DNA from: Phaeosaccion multiseriatum
Taxonomy: Eukaryota > Ochrophyta, other classes
DNA: 64,000 nt
Direction of reading: 5' to 3'
NCBI GenBank assembly: GCA_965112735.1
Contig: OZ218961.1
Coordinates: 1,984,001 to 2,048,000, forward strand
Part shown: piece after piece, positions 9,999-21,600 of the stretch
Position numbering within the stretch: position 1 is the first letter of the stretch
Layout of the letters: the number at the start of each line of letters is the position of its first letter
Notes under the pieces: model-generated
What the model was told of the DNA's origin: nothing
Database searches by the model: none
The model's input: the letters and a program-made list of their open reading frames with translations, nothing else
Made by a program: the position numbers and the translations under genes

Positions 9999-12900
9999 TT
10001 AATACGCGCTGGCCCGGTGTGGATGGTTGGCAGGCAGCACCTCCTCATGAATCGCTATGGCCTTGCGGTAGAGCGCCTCCGCCTCCTCCGCCTTGCCCTG
10101 ATCGCTGAGAAGGTTACCGAGGTTGTGGTACGACATGGCCAGGGCCGGGTGGTTGGCAGGCAGCACCTCCTCAAAAATCGCCATGGCCTTGCGGAAGAGC
10201 GCCTCCGTCTCCTCCGCCTTGCCCTGATCGATGAGAGCGATACCGAGGTTGTGGTACGACACGGCCAGGTCCGGGTGGTTGGCAGGCAGCACCTCCTCAT
10301 GAATCGCCATGGCCTTGCGGTAGAGCGCCTCCGCCTCCTCCGCCTTGCCCTGATCGCGGAGAATGGTACCGAGGTTGTGGTACGACACGACCAGGTCCGG
10401 GTGGTTGGCAGGCAGCACCTCCTCACGAATCGCCATGGCCTTGCGGTAGAGCGCCTCCGCCTCCTCCGCCTTGCCCTGATCGCTGAGAAGGTTACCGAGG
10501 TTGTTGTACGACTTGGCCAGCTCCGGGTGGTTGGCAGGCAGCACCTCCTCACGAATCGCCATGGCCTTGTGGTAGAGCGCCTCCGCCTCCTCCGCCTTGC
10601 CCTGATCGCGGAGAATGGTACCGAGGTTGTTGTATGAGTCAGCCAGGTCCGGGTGGTTGGCAGGCAGCACCTCCTCACGAATCGCCATGGCCTTGCGGTA
10701 GAGCGCCTCCGCCTCCTCCGCCTTGCCCTGATCGCGGAGAATGGTACCGAGGTTGTTGTACGACATGGCCAGGTCCGGGTGGTTGGCAGGCAGCACCTCC
10801 TCATGAATCGCCATGGCCTTGCGGAAGAGCGCCTCCGTCTCCTCCGCCTTGCCCTGATCGCGGAGAATGGTACCGAGGTTGTTGTATGAGTCAGCCAGGT
10901 CCGGGTGGTTGGCACGCAGCACCTCCTCACGAATCGCCATGGCCTTGCGGTAGAGCGCCTCCGCCTCCTCCGCCTTGCCCTGATCGCGGAGAATGGTACC
11001 GAGGTTGTTGTACGACATGGCCAGGTCCGGGTGGTTGGCAGGCAGCACCTCCTCATGAATCGCCATGGCCTTGCGGAAGAGCGCCTCCGTCTCCTCCGCC
11101 TTGCCCTGATCGCTGAGAAGGATACCGAGGTTGTGGTACGACATGGCCAGGTCCGGGTGGTTGGCAGGCAGCACCTCCTCACGAATCGCCATGGCCTTGC
11201 GGAAGAGCGCCTCCGTCTCCTCCGCCTTGCCCTGATCGCTGAGAAAGATACCGAGGTTGTGGTACGACACGGCCAGGTCCGGGTGGTTGGCAGGCAGCAC
11301 CTCCTCACGAATCGCCATGGCCTTGCGGTAGAGCGCCTCCGCCTCCTCCGCCTTGCCCTGATCGCGGAGAATGGTACCGAGGTTGTGGTACGACATGGCC
11401 AGGCTCGGGTGGTTGGCAGGCAGCACCTCCTCATGAATCGCCATGGCCTTGCGGAAGAGCGCCTCCGTCTCCTCCGCCTTGCCCTGATCGCTGAGAGCGA
11501 TACCGAGGTTGTGGTACGACATGGCCAGGTCCGGGTGGTTGGCAGGCAGCACCTCCTCACGAATCGCCATGGCCTTGCGGAAGAGCGCCTCCGTCTCCTC
11601 CGCCTTGCCCTGATCGCTGAGAAGGATACCGAGGTTGTGGTACGACCCGGCCAGGGCCGGGTGGTTGGCAGGCAGCACCTCCTCAAGAATCGCCATGGCC
11701 TTGCGGTAGAGCGCCTCCGCCTCCTCCGCCTTGCCCTGATCGCTGAGAAGGATACCGAGGTTGTTGTACGACATGGCCAGGCTCGGGTGGTTGGCAGGCA
11801 GCACCTCCTCATAAATCGCCATGGCCTTGCGGAGCAGCGCCTCCGCCTCCTCCGCCTTGCCCTGACGGCTGAGAAGGTTACCGAGGTTGCTGTACGAGCT
11901 GGCCAGCTCCAGGTGGTTGGCAGGCAGCACCTCCTCACGAATCGCCATGGCCTTGCGGTAGAGCGCCTCCGCTTCCACGCCTCTCACCACCATGCTAAAT
12001 AACTCAGCACATGACTCCAAATGGCCTGCTCTACTCAACCCCGTTGTGTGAGACTCTTCATCCTTGAGTGACTTCATCACCACGTCCACCACCATGTCCG
12101 ACGACGACTGAGCGAGCTCCCACGTGCTGCGCCAGTACCCGACATACACATATCCACCACCAAGGCCGTACTCTGTGCCGCCAGCCGTGCCACCCTGTTC
12201 AGAATCACTGTCGGCCCACACGTTCCCAGCGATGCACTCCTGCTGGGACAAGAAGCCAGACTGCCGCTCTACAGCTGTCTTCAAGTCCCACTTGTGCATG
12301 TCTGACTTGATGGTATTGGCAATGAAGTCCAGCTGCAGCTCGTGAGGCACCGCACCGCCATGGCCCCACCTCTCCAGCAGAGATCGATCCGCAAGTTGAG
12401 CCACTGCTTCTGCTACTGCAGGCTCGTCATCGGCCCACAACGACCTCAGCATGAGCTCGCTCGCTCCCCTGCCCCTTGGAAGGACGGCCAGGTACAGATA
12501 ACGGCTTTTGAGTGGGTCAGGCAGTGCGTCGATGCTGAGTGTTAGAACCCTGCCCAGCGCGGCCTTCATATTGTCAATCGATCTATCCTCCCTGTTCTCG
12601 CCGAGCCCTTTCTTGATGTCCTGAGCCAAATCGAGCCAGGCTTGCTCCTCATCCGGCTTGCTCTTTACTTGAGGGAGCGACCCGGCCATTGACAGCGCCA
12701 GTGCGTGCCTCCCGCACCACTCTGCAACAAGCAAGATGGCCCTATACAACCCCTCACCATCATCAGGAACGCGAGTGCCAGCTGTGTCCCTCAACAGCAG
12801 CTGCACCGACGCTTTCTCCTCCATGCGCCCCACCTCCACGCAGTCAGACTCCTCTGAGGGGAGCAGCCCCTTGACTCTCGTCGTGACCAGCAGCTGAAGC

Positions 12901-14847
12901 CCCGTCCTGCGGAGCATGCTCAGAACGTCGGCATCCCACACATCGTCTGCAACGCACAAGCATCTCGAGGAGTGCTTATGAACGTGTCTAGCGATCTCAG
13001 AAGCAAAGTCGGAAGCTTCCCGGAAGTGCTGAATATGTTGCGGCCCTTCGTCCGGCAGCCCAAGCCCCACATTCAGACCAAAGTCGTTCATGAGCGTCTG
13101 CATCAGCGACAGGAGCATGTCAGCTTTCCCCTTCTCATCCCCCTCTTCGGCCCCCTCTTGATGCAGCCTCCCCACACGCAGATACAGAATGCCGTTCGTC
13201 TTGAACTGCTTCCGGACGTCGTCCCTCTCAATCACCGCCCGCGCTAGCTCGGACTTGCCCATCCCCCCCGCACCATGGCACACCACCACGGGGAGGAGCG
13301 GCTCGTCCGGAAGCGGCTGCTCCATCTCCGCAATCTCAATGAGTCTTCGCGCTATCTTGTCCTCGATTTCGGCTCTCGGGATGTGCGTTTTGCTGAGACG
13401 TGGGTGGGCTTGGTGCGGAATGGGCGCTTTCTCCCGTTCCTGCCGTTGGGGAGCACGCTGGAGCAACACGGCATTCATCAGACGATTCGTCTCCATCGCC
13501 GTGTCCTTGCTCTCCGTGACGAGACGATTCGTATCCATTGCCCCGCGCTTGCTCTGCGTGACGATTTGCTTCGTCTCCAGTACCGGTGTCATCAAAAAAA
13601 CAAACAAACAAAAAACAACCAAAATGCTCGCCGTGACGATTTGCTTCGTCTCCATTGCCGTGTCCTTGCTCTCCGTGACGATTTGCTTCGTCTCCATTGC
13701 CGCGGCGAACACCTGAGAGGCCATGAAGTTGCTCAAAGTCGACTGAAGCGCGTCTTTGAGCTTCTCAATGTTCCCTTGGAGCGTGGAGGTATTCAGGAAC
13801 TTACGCAGACAGTTCCCAACCAAGAAGTCTTCCGAGATGCCAAACAGTTCTTCCTGCAATGCGTGTAGCGCCTTTCGCAGAGAGCCTCGAATGGTCGAAT
13901 CGGCAGCACCTTCTTGCAAACGCCCCATTTTCTCCACAAAATCTGTCATCTCCTTGGCCTGGACCATTTTCTGCACAAGCTGGAGTAGGTCTTGCTTGGC
14001 GGCTTGTAGCTGCTCATGCTTCAACCAAAGCCCAAACAGAAGGTCGAAGGCCGGCCCGATGCCTGGCACCTCCTGGGCGAACTTGTTGGTCACGTCAACC
14101 ACAACCTTGAGAGCCTGTCCGACCAGGGCAGGAGAGCTGTCCAGCGTTTCCAGCGTTTGAATCAGGCGAGGAGCGCTGTCATTCTTTGATATCATGCTAG
14201 CGAAGTACTCCTCGGCAGCTGTTGCCGTGTGCTCTCCCTCGGCAGGGAACTCCAATCTCCACGTTTTCACGTCAAAACTGCTCTTGTTCTCGGACACAGA
14301 GGCTGAGATGAGCACCAGGCAACCTTGCCCCGGGATTTTTCTGCTCGGAAACACCTGCCAAGGGTTGGTCAAGAGGCAGGCACGCAATATACAAAGCGAG
14401 TGCATCAGCCAGTGACACTTCATTTGAGAGGGAGTGCTTACAGAGAAGGGGGTGGTGGTGTAGGCTATGTGCAGAGAGAAGGTAGCCGAGGGAGGCCACT
14501 CAAGCTGAAGAGGCGCTGTAGTTGGAAAGAGCGGTAAGTGCGAGCAGGGGAGGGAGGAAGGGCGGCAAGGACTGCAGGCAGGGCCTCACCTGGATGAGAT
14601 CTTGCAGTGGCATCACTTTCAGGTCCTGTGTGGTCCCACGTTTGGTCTGGCTATTCCTTCTCCAGAGCTTAGTAGATCCGTCAACGAGGTGCAGTGTTCG
14701 TGTTTTGTCCGTCTTTCCGCTCGCCGCCGTCTTCCGCACCTCCACACCTTTCTCGGATTCCAGAGCCTCCTTAAATCTAACCACATCCCCATCCTGAGCA
14801 CCTCCTGTCCCTGCTCCTCCCGCATCCTGGACCAGCGCTGGCTGCAT
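9999..14847 (-). CDS. PH-like / NB-ARC / TPR receptor-like protein, copy A
   Basis: Two exons, 14847-14590 and 14354-9999, joined in phase 0, give about 1537 residues. The first ATG follows an in-frame TAA nine bases upstream. Residues about 25-140 resemble a phospholipase-C-type PH domain split by the intron (RTLHLVDGSTKLWRR, VMPLQDLIQ | VFPSRKIPGQGCLVLIS, then a C-terminal helix). A helical region follows. Next is a linker of 14-residue repeats (METKQIVTESKDTA) interrupted by a hydrophobic run (SILVVFCLFVFLMTPV). The NB-ARC ATPase has P-loop GAGGMGKS (about residue 446), Walker B CLCVADDVWD, LLVTTRV, a GLPL-like WCGRHALALSMAGSL and a winged-helix HELQLDFI. From about residue 880 run 15-16 kinesin-light-chain TPRs of 42 residues (EALYRKAMAIREEVLPANHP...). 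In known NLR-type proteins such repeats sense ligands and NB-ARC switches state. An immune or allorecognition role is inference. Confidence 0.9.
10017..11965. repeat. 126-bp TPR-coding tandem array, copy A
   Basis: About 15.5 tandem units of 126 bases encode 42-residue TPRs on the minus strand. Units are nearly identical in DNA. Differences cluster in the codons at NHPxLAxSYxNLGxxLxxQ and at the position after AMAI. There is no intron between units, so each array is a single exonic tandem repeat. Confidence 0.95.
13485..13705. repeat. 42-bp linker repeat with T-rich insert, copy A
   Basis: Degenerate 42-base units on the minus strand encode METKQIVTESKDTA-type heptads. They flank an insert whose coding strand is TTTTGGTTGTTTTTTGTTTG followed by more TTTG repeats. 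This insert gives the hydrophobic run SILVVFCLFVFLMTPV without breaking the frame. Copy A has two units before the insert and about three after it. Confidence 0.9.
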
Positions 14848-15871
14848 CCGTGCCGCTTATCAGCCCGTGCTGCTGCCCTCCTTCAACTGAGCAGCACCTT
14901 GGCAGCACCCTTTGGAAGAAGGGAAGGGGAGAAAAAAAGAAAGAAAGAACGAACGGCCCAGGCCCAGGCGGATACGGTGAGAAACGATGCAGAGGGTAAA
15001 AGCTAATAATAGTGAAGACAAGGCTGACTGCGACTTTGGGGTTGCTAATACCTTGTCCATGCGTCTACTATTTTGTGTTTTCCGTGTCAGAGATCCTGCT
15101 GCTTCAGGGGGTACGATCGTACGAAACCGCCGAGAGTTCAACCTCTGTTTCGAAGTGTCCACCTACCGGGGGGAAAATGAAGCAGGCCGTCTCGGGCCGG
15201 CCGCCGCGGCGCTAGTCGTGGGGTTCTCTGACTCTCTGACAGCAGCCACGCATGCTGTATGCTCCACCGCCGCTCGGCTGCTCAAAGGCATGCCTTGCCC
15301 AAGTAGCAAAAGCTGGGGGGGGGGGGGGGGGGGGCGGGATATCGGGGCGGGCTGTGTGTGGCCCTGCCTGACCCTTTGCTTGCACATGGCTGCGCTCCAG
15401 TGGACTGCCTCACAAAAGAAGTGCCCGTCACATTACAACATTACTCTGCGTCTCAGCCTATCCATTGCTCAGTGACTCCCTCGGTATGAGCTACGAGAAC
15501 TGGGGGGGGCTGGGAAGCGCTGCTTGTCGTTTGTTTGGGGTGGGGAGACGAAGCATCAATGTCAATAGTGCCCCAGCAAGCCAGCGGGCCAATGACTTGA
15601 AGGCCGCGGCGCCGCGGTGTCGGGAGGTGGCTCGATGCTGGACTCGCTCGGTACGCGAAGGGTTCCAAGGGACATGCGCTCCAGTCGTAGCTACGGTGGC
15701 GATTGGCCTGTGGCACGGCCTTCCTCCCTCCCTCCCTCTCTCCCACCCCTCTGCCTACCTTCCTCCATCGAACGCCCCGAAGCAACCCCTCGCTCTGCCA
15801 AGTGCGTGCCGCTGGCTGTACCACGTACCACCAACTGGCAGGCTGTATCACCAACGGAAGTACACCCGCCT
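14848..15871. other. Spacer between ligase copy A and receptor gene A
   Basis: The stretch combines the 3' flank of the truncated ligase and the upstream region of receptor gene A, both minus strand. It is nearly identical to 23852-24947. Near the receptor start is an AGAAAGAAAGAACGAACGG run, farther on a GTACGATCGTAC palindrome and a run of about 19 G. No coding sequence and no definite promoter element is recognised. Confidence 0.65.
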
Positions 15872-18445
15872 CTACCCCTCCCCCGTCCCCTCCCAGCTCA
15901 GCCTCCGTAACCACTCCGCCTCACTCACGCACTCCACCCCCCGCTCCTCTGCCTTCTTGAGCTTTCCCCTAGGGTTGCTGCCCACCACGAGGAGCTGAGT
16001 CTTGCCACTCACTCCGCCCGTCACTCGCGCTCCAAAGCTCTCGGCGAGACGCTTGGCTTCGTCGCGGGGCATCCTGAGGCGAGGAGGAGGGGAAGGAGGC
16101 GGACAGACACACACGCACGCACACACACACACACGCAGAGAGAGAGAGAGGGAGATAGGAGGAGACAGCACCACACAAACGACACACAGAGAGAGCAAAC
16201 GGGGTGGTGGGTCGGTTGGTTGGTCGGTATCCCGTATACCACACAAGTAGAAGCATACAGAAGCCTCTCTCCCTCTCTCACAATCGAGCTTCTTCCTCAA
16301 TCTCAATACAATATCGAGCTTCTTCACATCAAATATCGAGCCCCACATGGTACCACCGCACCTCATACCGCACCGTCCTTCCTGCCTTACGTAATCTTAC
16401 CTCTCCAGTGTGCCCGTAAACACCACGGCCTTGCCTCGCAGCCACTCGCCCGTCAGCCCCTGCCCATACGCCTCTGCATCCCTTCCATCCCTCCTCCCAC
16501 TGCTCCCATCCCCCCCACCACTATTATTGGCGAATGTGAGGTGCTGAGCCAACCCCTCCACCACTTCACAGTTGGCAGCGTCGCTCGCAAACTCCACCAG
16601 AGAACCAACTGCCACAGACACCACCCCGGGGATCACACTGAGCCTCGCCAGTACCTTGCTCTGCTCCAGCACTACCGGCGCCGCCCCTGCTGCTGAGTCA
16701 CCAACTGCTGTATCTATCTCTGCCTGCCCCCTCTTCCCCTCCTCCTTCTGCTGCTCCTCTCGCCCCTCACTACAGCCCTCTTTCGTCCCTTCTGTATCGT
16801 CCAGTGCCGCAGCCGCTGCTGTGGCTTCTCTCCACCACTCCTCAAAGTCTCCTCCGTAGGCCTCGGCGGTGAGCTGGGCCGTCTTGGCCCCGAAGTGACG
16901 GATGCCCAGTGCGTAAATGAAACGCTCCAGACGCACTGAGAGAGAGAGAGAGGGAAAGGGAGGGAGAGAGGGGCGGAGACTCACTCAATTCATTCACTCA
17001 CTCACTCACTCACTGATTCACCCAATCACTCAATCACCCTCTCCCTTCTTCCCTCCCTCTCTTCCTCCCTCCCTCCCTCCCTCCCTCCCTCACTCACTCA
17101 CTCACTCACTCACTCACTCACTCATCACTCACTCACCTACTCACGCACTCACTCACTCACTCACTCACTCACTCACTCACTCACTGATTCACACAATCAC
17201 TCAATCACCCTCTCCGTCCTTCCCTCCCTCTCTCCCTCCCTCAACTCACCCTCTGTACGAGCCCTGTCCACAGCTCTGAGAAGGTTGAAGGCTGAGAGCG
17301 GCCCCCACCCGTCCCTCTCGGCCAAGCTCGAAGGGGGCATGGCGGCAGCGAGGGCCGCGTCCCCTGTCAGAGCCTGGGTGGATGGCAGTGGACGGGAGGG
17401 GATGGCAATGGATGTGGAGGGGGGAGGAGGGGGGTGGAGACGGCAGTGGACGGGGAGGGGGGTAGGGGTGGTTAGTTGAGGTAGGGGAGGGGCACGCGCA
17501 CACTTCACACACACGCGTGCGCACACACACACACACACGCACACACACACACACGCACGCACACACGCACACACAATCACGCACACGTAACACACTCGCC
17601 TTCTTGACCCGTGCCCGCTTGCGCCCCTTGCTCTTGGGAGCGGATTTCGCCCCCGCCCCCTCCCCCTCTCCCTCCCCATCCCCTTTCCCTTCCATCTCCA
17701 CCTCCTCTTGCAGCGGCGGTGGCGGTGGCAGAGCAGTGGTCTCTCTCAGCCGGAAGAGGTCGACGGGGCTGGTAACGATGCCTGCGTCAAAGAGCTCCTG
17801 TAGTTTGTTGCCTCCGATGCCCTTAATGTCCATCCCATCACGGCTCACAAAGTGCCTCAGACGCTGCACAGCCTGGGCAGAGCAGCGCAGACCCGCGGGA
17901 CAGCGGGTGGCCACTTCTCCGCCTGCCTCCTCCTCCTCGTCGTCGTCGCCGTCCTCGTCCTTGTCCCCCTCCTTCAGCTGTTGCTGTTGCTGCTGCTGCT
18001 CTTTCTCGACTGGGAAACCCTCGCCTCCTTCTCCCCCCGTGCTGCCCATATGACTGGCCGGACTGCCTTGTATCAGCTCCGTGCCGCAAGCAGGGCAGTG
18101 CGTGGGCAGCCTCAGAGGCGGGCCTCTCGAGTCGGAAACCGAGGCATTATCGACATCATCAACATCGACATCGATATCGACACCAATATCGACCCCGGCT
18201 TGACCTGCCTGGCTCCTCTCCTCGCGCTCCTCCTCAGTCGGCACAACCCTCACCACCTGAGGAATGACGTCACCCGCCCGCCTGACGACGACTCTGTCAC
18301 CCTCACGTAGACCCAACCGCTGCATCTGGGTGCTACACTGTATTGTGGAGGGTGGCCTTGCTCACCACCACCCGCCAACTGTGGGAGGTTCAAGTAGAGC
18401 CACAGGGGCTACCACTCCGGTGCGACTCACTTGCGCGACGATGCC
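15872..18445 (-). pseudogene. 5'-truncated NAD+-dependent DNA ligase, copy A
   Basis: Exons match the intact gene: 18445-17594, 17373-17250, 16935-16401, 16073-15872. They cover the end of the OB fold, Cys4 zinc finger (CPACG, CPAGLRC), helix-hairpin-helix (GIGGNKLQELFDAG) and BRCT domain (GKAVVFTGTLER, VVGSNPRGKLKKAEERG). The six upstream exons with the nucleotidyl-transferase domain and catalytic lysine are absent. They are replaced by the receptor-B downstream spacer. A one-base deletion near 18374 yields TGA after VGGWW. A 7-base insertion near 18335 restores the frame. From MQRLGLREGDR onward every exon stays open, with only in-frame length changes relative to the intact gene. It cannot ligate. 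A truncated product starting at that Met is possible but unproven. Confidence 0.9.
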
Positions 18446-18665
18446 CTGTGAGTCGGAGGTGTACAGACAAGGGAGGGAGGGAGGGAGGGAGGGAGGGAGT
18501 CAAAGAGAGCAGGAGCGGAGAGCGTGTGTGTGACCGCTTTGTCGACGACATCTTCACTTTGCTTCAGTTTACTCGGACCCGACAAGTACCAACACATGAC
18601 GTCACGCACCCTCCCCTCCCCCCTCACCCCACCTGCATTTAAAATGAGCCTCAAGAGGGTTCCGC
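18446..18665. other. Duplicated spacer downstream of receptor gene B
   Basis: This is the counterpart of 9791-9998, containing a GGGA run, the TGACGTCA palindrome and a GC-poor TTTAAAATGAG stretch. It abuts the truncated ligase exon at about 18445, so it marks a duplication junction: the intact gene has different sequence at the same point (after about 27412). Confidence 0.7.
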
Positions 18666-21600
18666 TTAATACGCGCTGGCCCGGTGCGGATGGTTGGCAG
18701 ACACCGCCCCCTCACCAATCGCCATCGCCTTCCGGTAGAGCGCCTCCGCCTCCTCCGCCTTGCCCTGATCGCTGAGAAGGTTACCGAGGTTGCTGTACGA
18801 CATGGCCAGGTCCGGGTGGTTGGCAGGCAGCACCTCCTCAAAAATCGCCATGGCCTTGCGGTAGAGCGCCTCCGCCTCCTCCGCCTTGCCCTGCTTTCTG
18901 AGAAATAAGCCGAGGTTGTTGTACGACATGGCCAGGTCCGGGTGGTTGGCAGGCAGCACCTCCTCACAAATTGCCATGGCCTTGCGGTAGAGCGCCTCCG
19001 CCTCCTCCGCCTTGCCCTGATCGCTGAGAAGGATACCGAGGTTGCTGTACGACCTGGCCAGGTGCGGGTGGTTGGCAGGCAGCACCTCCTGATAAATCGC
19101 CATGGCCTTGCGGTAGAGCGCCTCCGCCTCGTCCGCCTTGCCCTGACCGCTGAGAAATAAGCCGAGGTTGTTGTACGACATGGCCTGGTACGGGTGGTTG
19201 GCAGGCAGCACCTCCTCATAAATCGCCATGGCCTTGCGGTAGAGCGCCTCCGCCTCCTCCGCCTTGCCCTGACCGCTGAGAATGGTACCGAGGTTATTGT
19301 ATGACATAGCCAGGTCCGGGTGGTTGGCAGGCAGCACCTCCTCATAAGTCGCCATGGCCTTGCGGTACAGCGCCTCCGCCTCCTCCGCCTTGCCCTGACC
19401 GCTGAGAAGGGATCCGAGTTCGATGTATGAGTCAGCCAGGTCCGGGTGGTTGGCAGGCAGCACCTCCTCACGAATCGCCATGGCCTTGCGGTAGAGCGCC
19501 TCCGCCTCCTCCGCCTTGCCCTGATCGCTGAGAAGGGTACCGAGGTTGCTGTACGACCTGGCCAGGTGCGGGTGGTTGGCAGGCAGCACCTCCTCATAAA
19601 TCGCCATGGCCTTGCGGTAGAGCGCCTCCGCCTCCTCCGCCTTGCCCTGATCGCTGAGAAGGGTACCGAGGTTGCTGTACGACCTGGCCAGGTGCGGGTG
19701 GTTGGCAGGCAGCACCTCCTCACGAATCGCCATGGCCTTGCGGTAGAGCGCCTCCGCCTCCTCCGCCTTGCCCTGATCGCTGAGAAGGGTACCGAGGTTG
19801 CTGTACGACCTGGCCAGGTGCGGGTGGTTGGCAGGCAGCACCTCCTCATGAATCGCCATGGCCTTGCGGTAGAGCGCCTCCGCCTCCTCCGCCTTGCCCT
19901 GATCGCTGAGAAGGGTACCGAGGTTGCTGTACGACATGGCCAGGTGCGGGTGGTTGGCAGGCAGCACCTCCTCACGAATCGCCATGGCCTTGCGGTAGAG
20001 CGCCTCCGCCTCCTCCGCCTTGCCCTGATCGTGGAGAAGGGTACCGAGGTTGTTGTATGAGTCAGCCAGGTACGGGTGGTTGGCAGGCAGCACCTCCTCA
20101 AGAACCGCCATGGCCTTGCGGCTGAGCGCCTCCGCCTCCTCCGCCTTGCCCTGATCGTGGAGAAAGGTACCGAAGTTGTTGTACGACATGGCCAAGTCCG
20201 GGTGGTTGGCAGGCAGCACCTCCTCACGAATCGCCATGGCCTTGCGGTAGAGCGCCTCCGCCTCCTCCGCCTTGCCCTGCTTCGCGAGAAGGATACCGAG
20301 GTTGTGGTACGACCCGGCCAGGTGCGGGTGGTTGGCAGGCAGCACCTCCTCAAAAATCGCCATGGCCTTGCGGTAGAGCGCCTCCGCCTCCTCCGCCTTG
20401 CCCTGATCGCTGAGAAGGTTACCGAGGTTGCTGTACGACCTGGCCAGGTGCGGGTGGTTGGCAGGCAGCACCTCCTCACGAATCGCCATGGCCTTGCGGT
20501 AGAGCGCCTCCGCCTCCTCCGCCTTGCCCTGATCGTGGAGAATGGTACCGAGGTTGTTGTACGACATGGCCAAGTCCGGGTGGTTGGCAGGCAGCACCTC
20601 CTCACGAATCGCCATGGCCTTGCGGTAGAGCGCCTCCGCCTCCTCCGCCTTGCCCTGATTGCGGAGAAGGGCACCGAGGTTGTTGTACGAGGTGGCCAGG
20701 TCCGGGTGGTTGGCAGGCAGCACCTCCTCATAAATCGCCATGGCCTCGCGGGAGATCACCACTGCTTCCACGCCTCTCACTACCATGTCAAATAACTGAG
20801 CACATGACGCCAAATGGTGTGCTCTACTCAACCCCGTTGTGTGAGGCTCTTCCTCCTCGACTGACTTCATCACCACGTCCACCACCATGTCCGACGACGA
20901 CTGAGCGAGCTCCCACGTGCTGCGCCAGTACCCGACATACACATATCTGCCACCAAGGCCGTACTCTGTGCCGCCAACCGTGCCATCCTGTTTAGAACCA
21001 GTGTTGGTCCACACGTTCCCCATGATGCACTCCCGCTGGGACAAGAAGCCAGACTGCCGCTCTACAGCTGTCTTCAAGTCCCACTTGTGCATGTCTGACT
21101 TGATGGTATTGGCAATGAAGTCCAGCTGCAGCTCGTGAGGCACCGCACCGCCATGGCCCCACCTCTCCAGCAGAGATCGATCCGCAAGTTGAGCCACTGC
21201 TTCTGCTACTGCAGGCTCGTCATCGGCCCACAACGACCTCAGCATGAGCTCGCTCGCTCCCCTGCCCCTTGGAAGGACGGCCAGGTACAGATAACGGCTT
21301 TTGAGTGGGTCAGGCAGTGCGTCGATGCTGAGTGTTAGAACCCTGCCCAGCGCGGCCTTCATATTGTCAATCGATCTATCCTCCCTGTTCTCGCCGAGCC
21401 CTTTCTTGATGTCCTGAGCCAAGTCGAGCCAGGCTTGCTCCTCATCCGGCTTGCTCTTTACTTGAGGGAGCGACCCGGCCATTGACAGCGCTAGTGCGTG
21501 CCTCCCGCACCACTCTGCAACAATCAAGATGGCCCTATACAACCCCTCACCAACATCAGGAACGCGAGTGCCAGCTGTGTCCCTGAGCAGCAGCTGCACC

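Larger units (their letters stand above)
9661..18315. repeat. Segmental duplication unit 1 (about 8.7 kb)
   Basis: Ligase scrap, receptor gene A, spacer and ligase C-terminal exons. It is collinear and highly similar to unit 2 at 18316-27230, apart from TPR and linker copy number and small indels. Confidence 0.9.

Noticed and set aside
10055-11938. Open frame of 627 codons overlapping the copy-A TPR array (MRRCCLPTT...), and the 709-codon equivalent at 18602-20731
   Set aside because: A 126-base repeat keeps every frame open once one unit is open. The products are Arg-rich period-42 strings with no domain. The TPR frame, which carries NB-ARC in the same exon, is the real one.
10017-11965. 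CRISPR-like regular repeats
   Set aside because: Period is 126 bases with no unique spacers. The units encode TPRs in a eukaryotic gene.
10017-12002. Plus-strand frames across the TPR arrays (VGRQHLLTNRHGLAVERL... repeats)
   Set aside because: They are antisense shadows of the repeat and break up where units vary.
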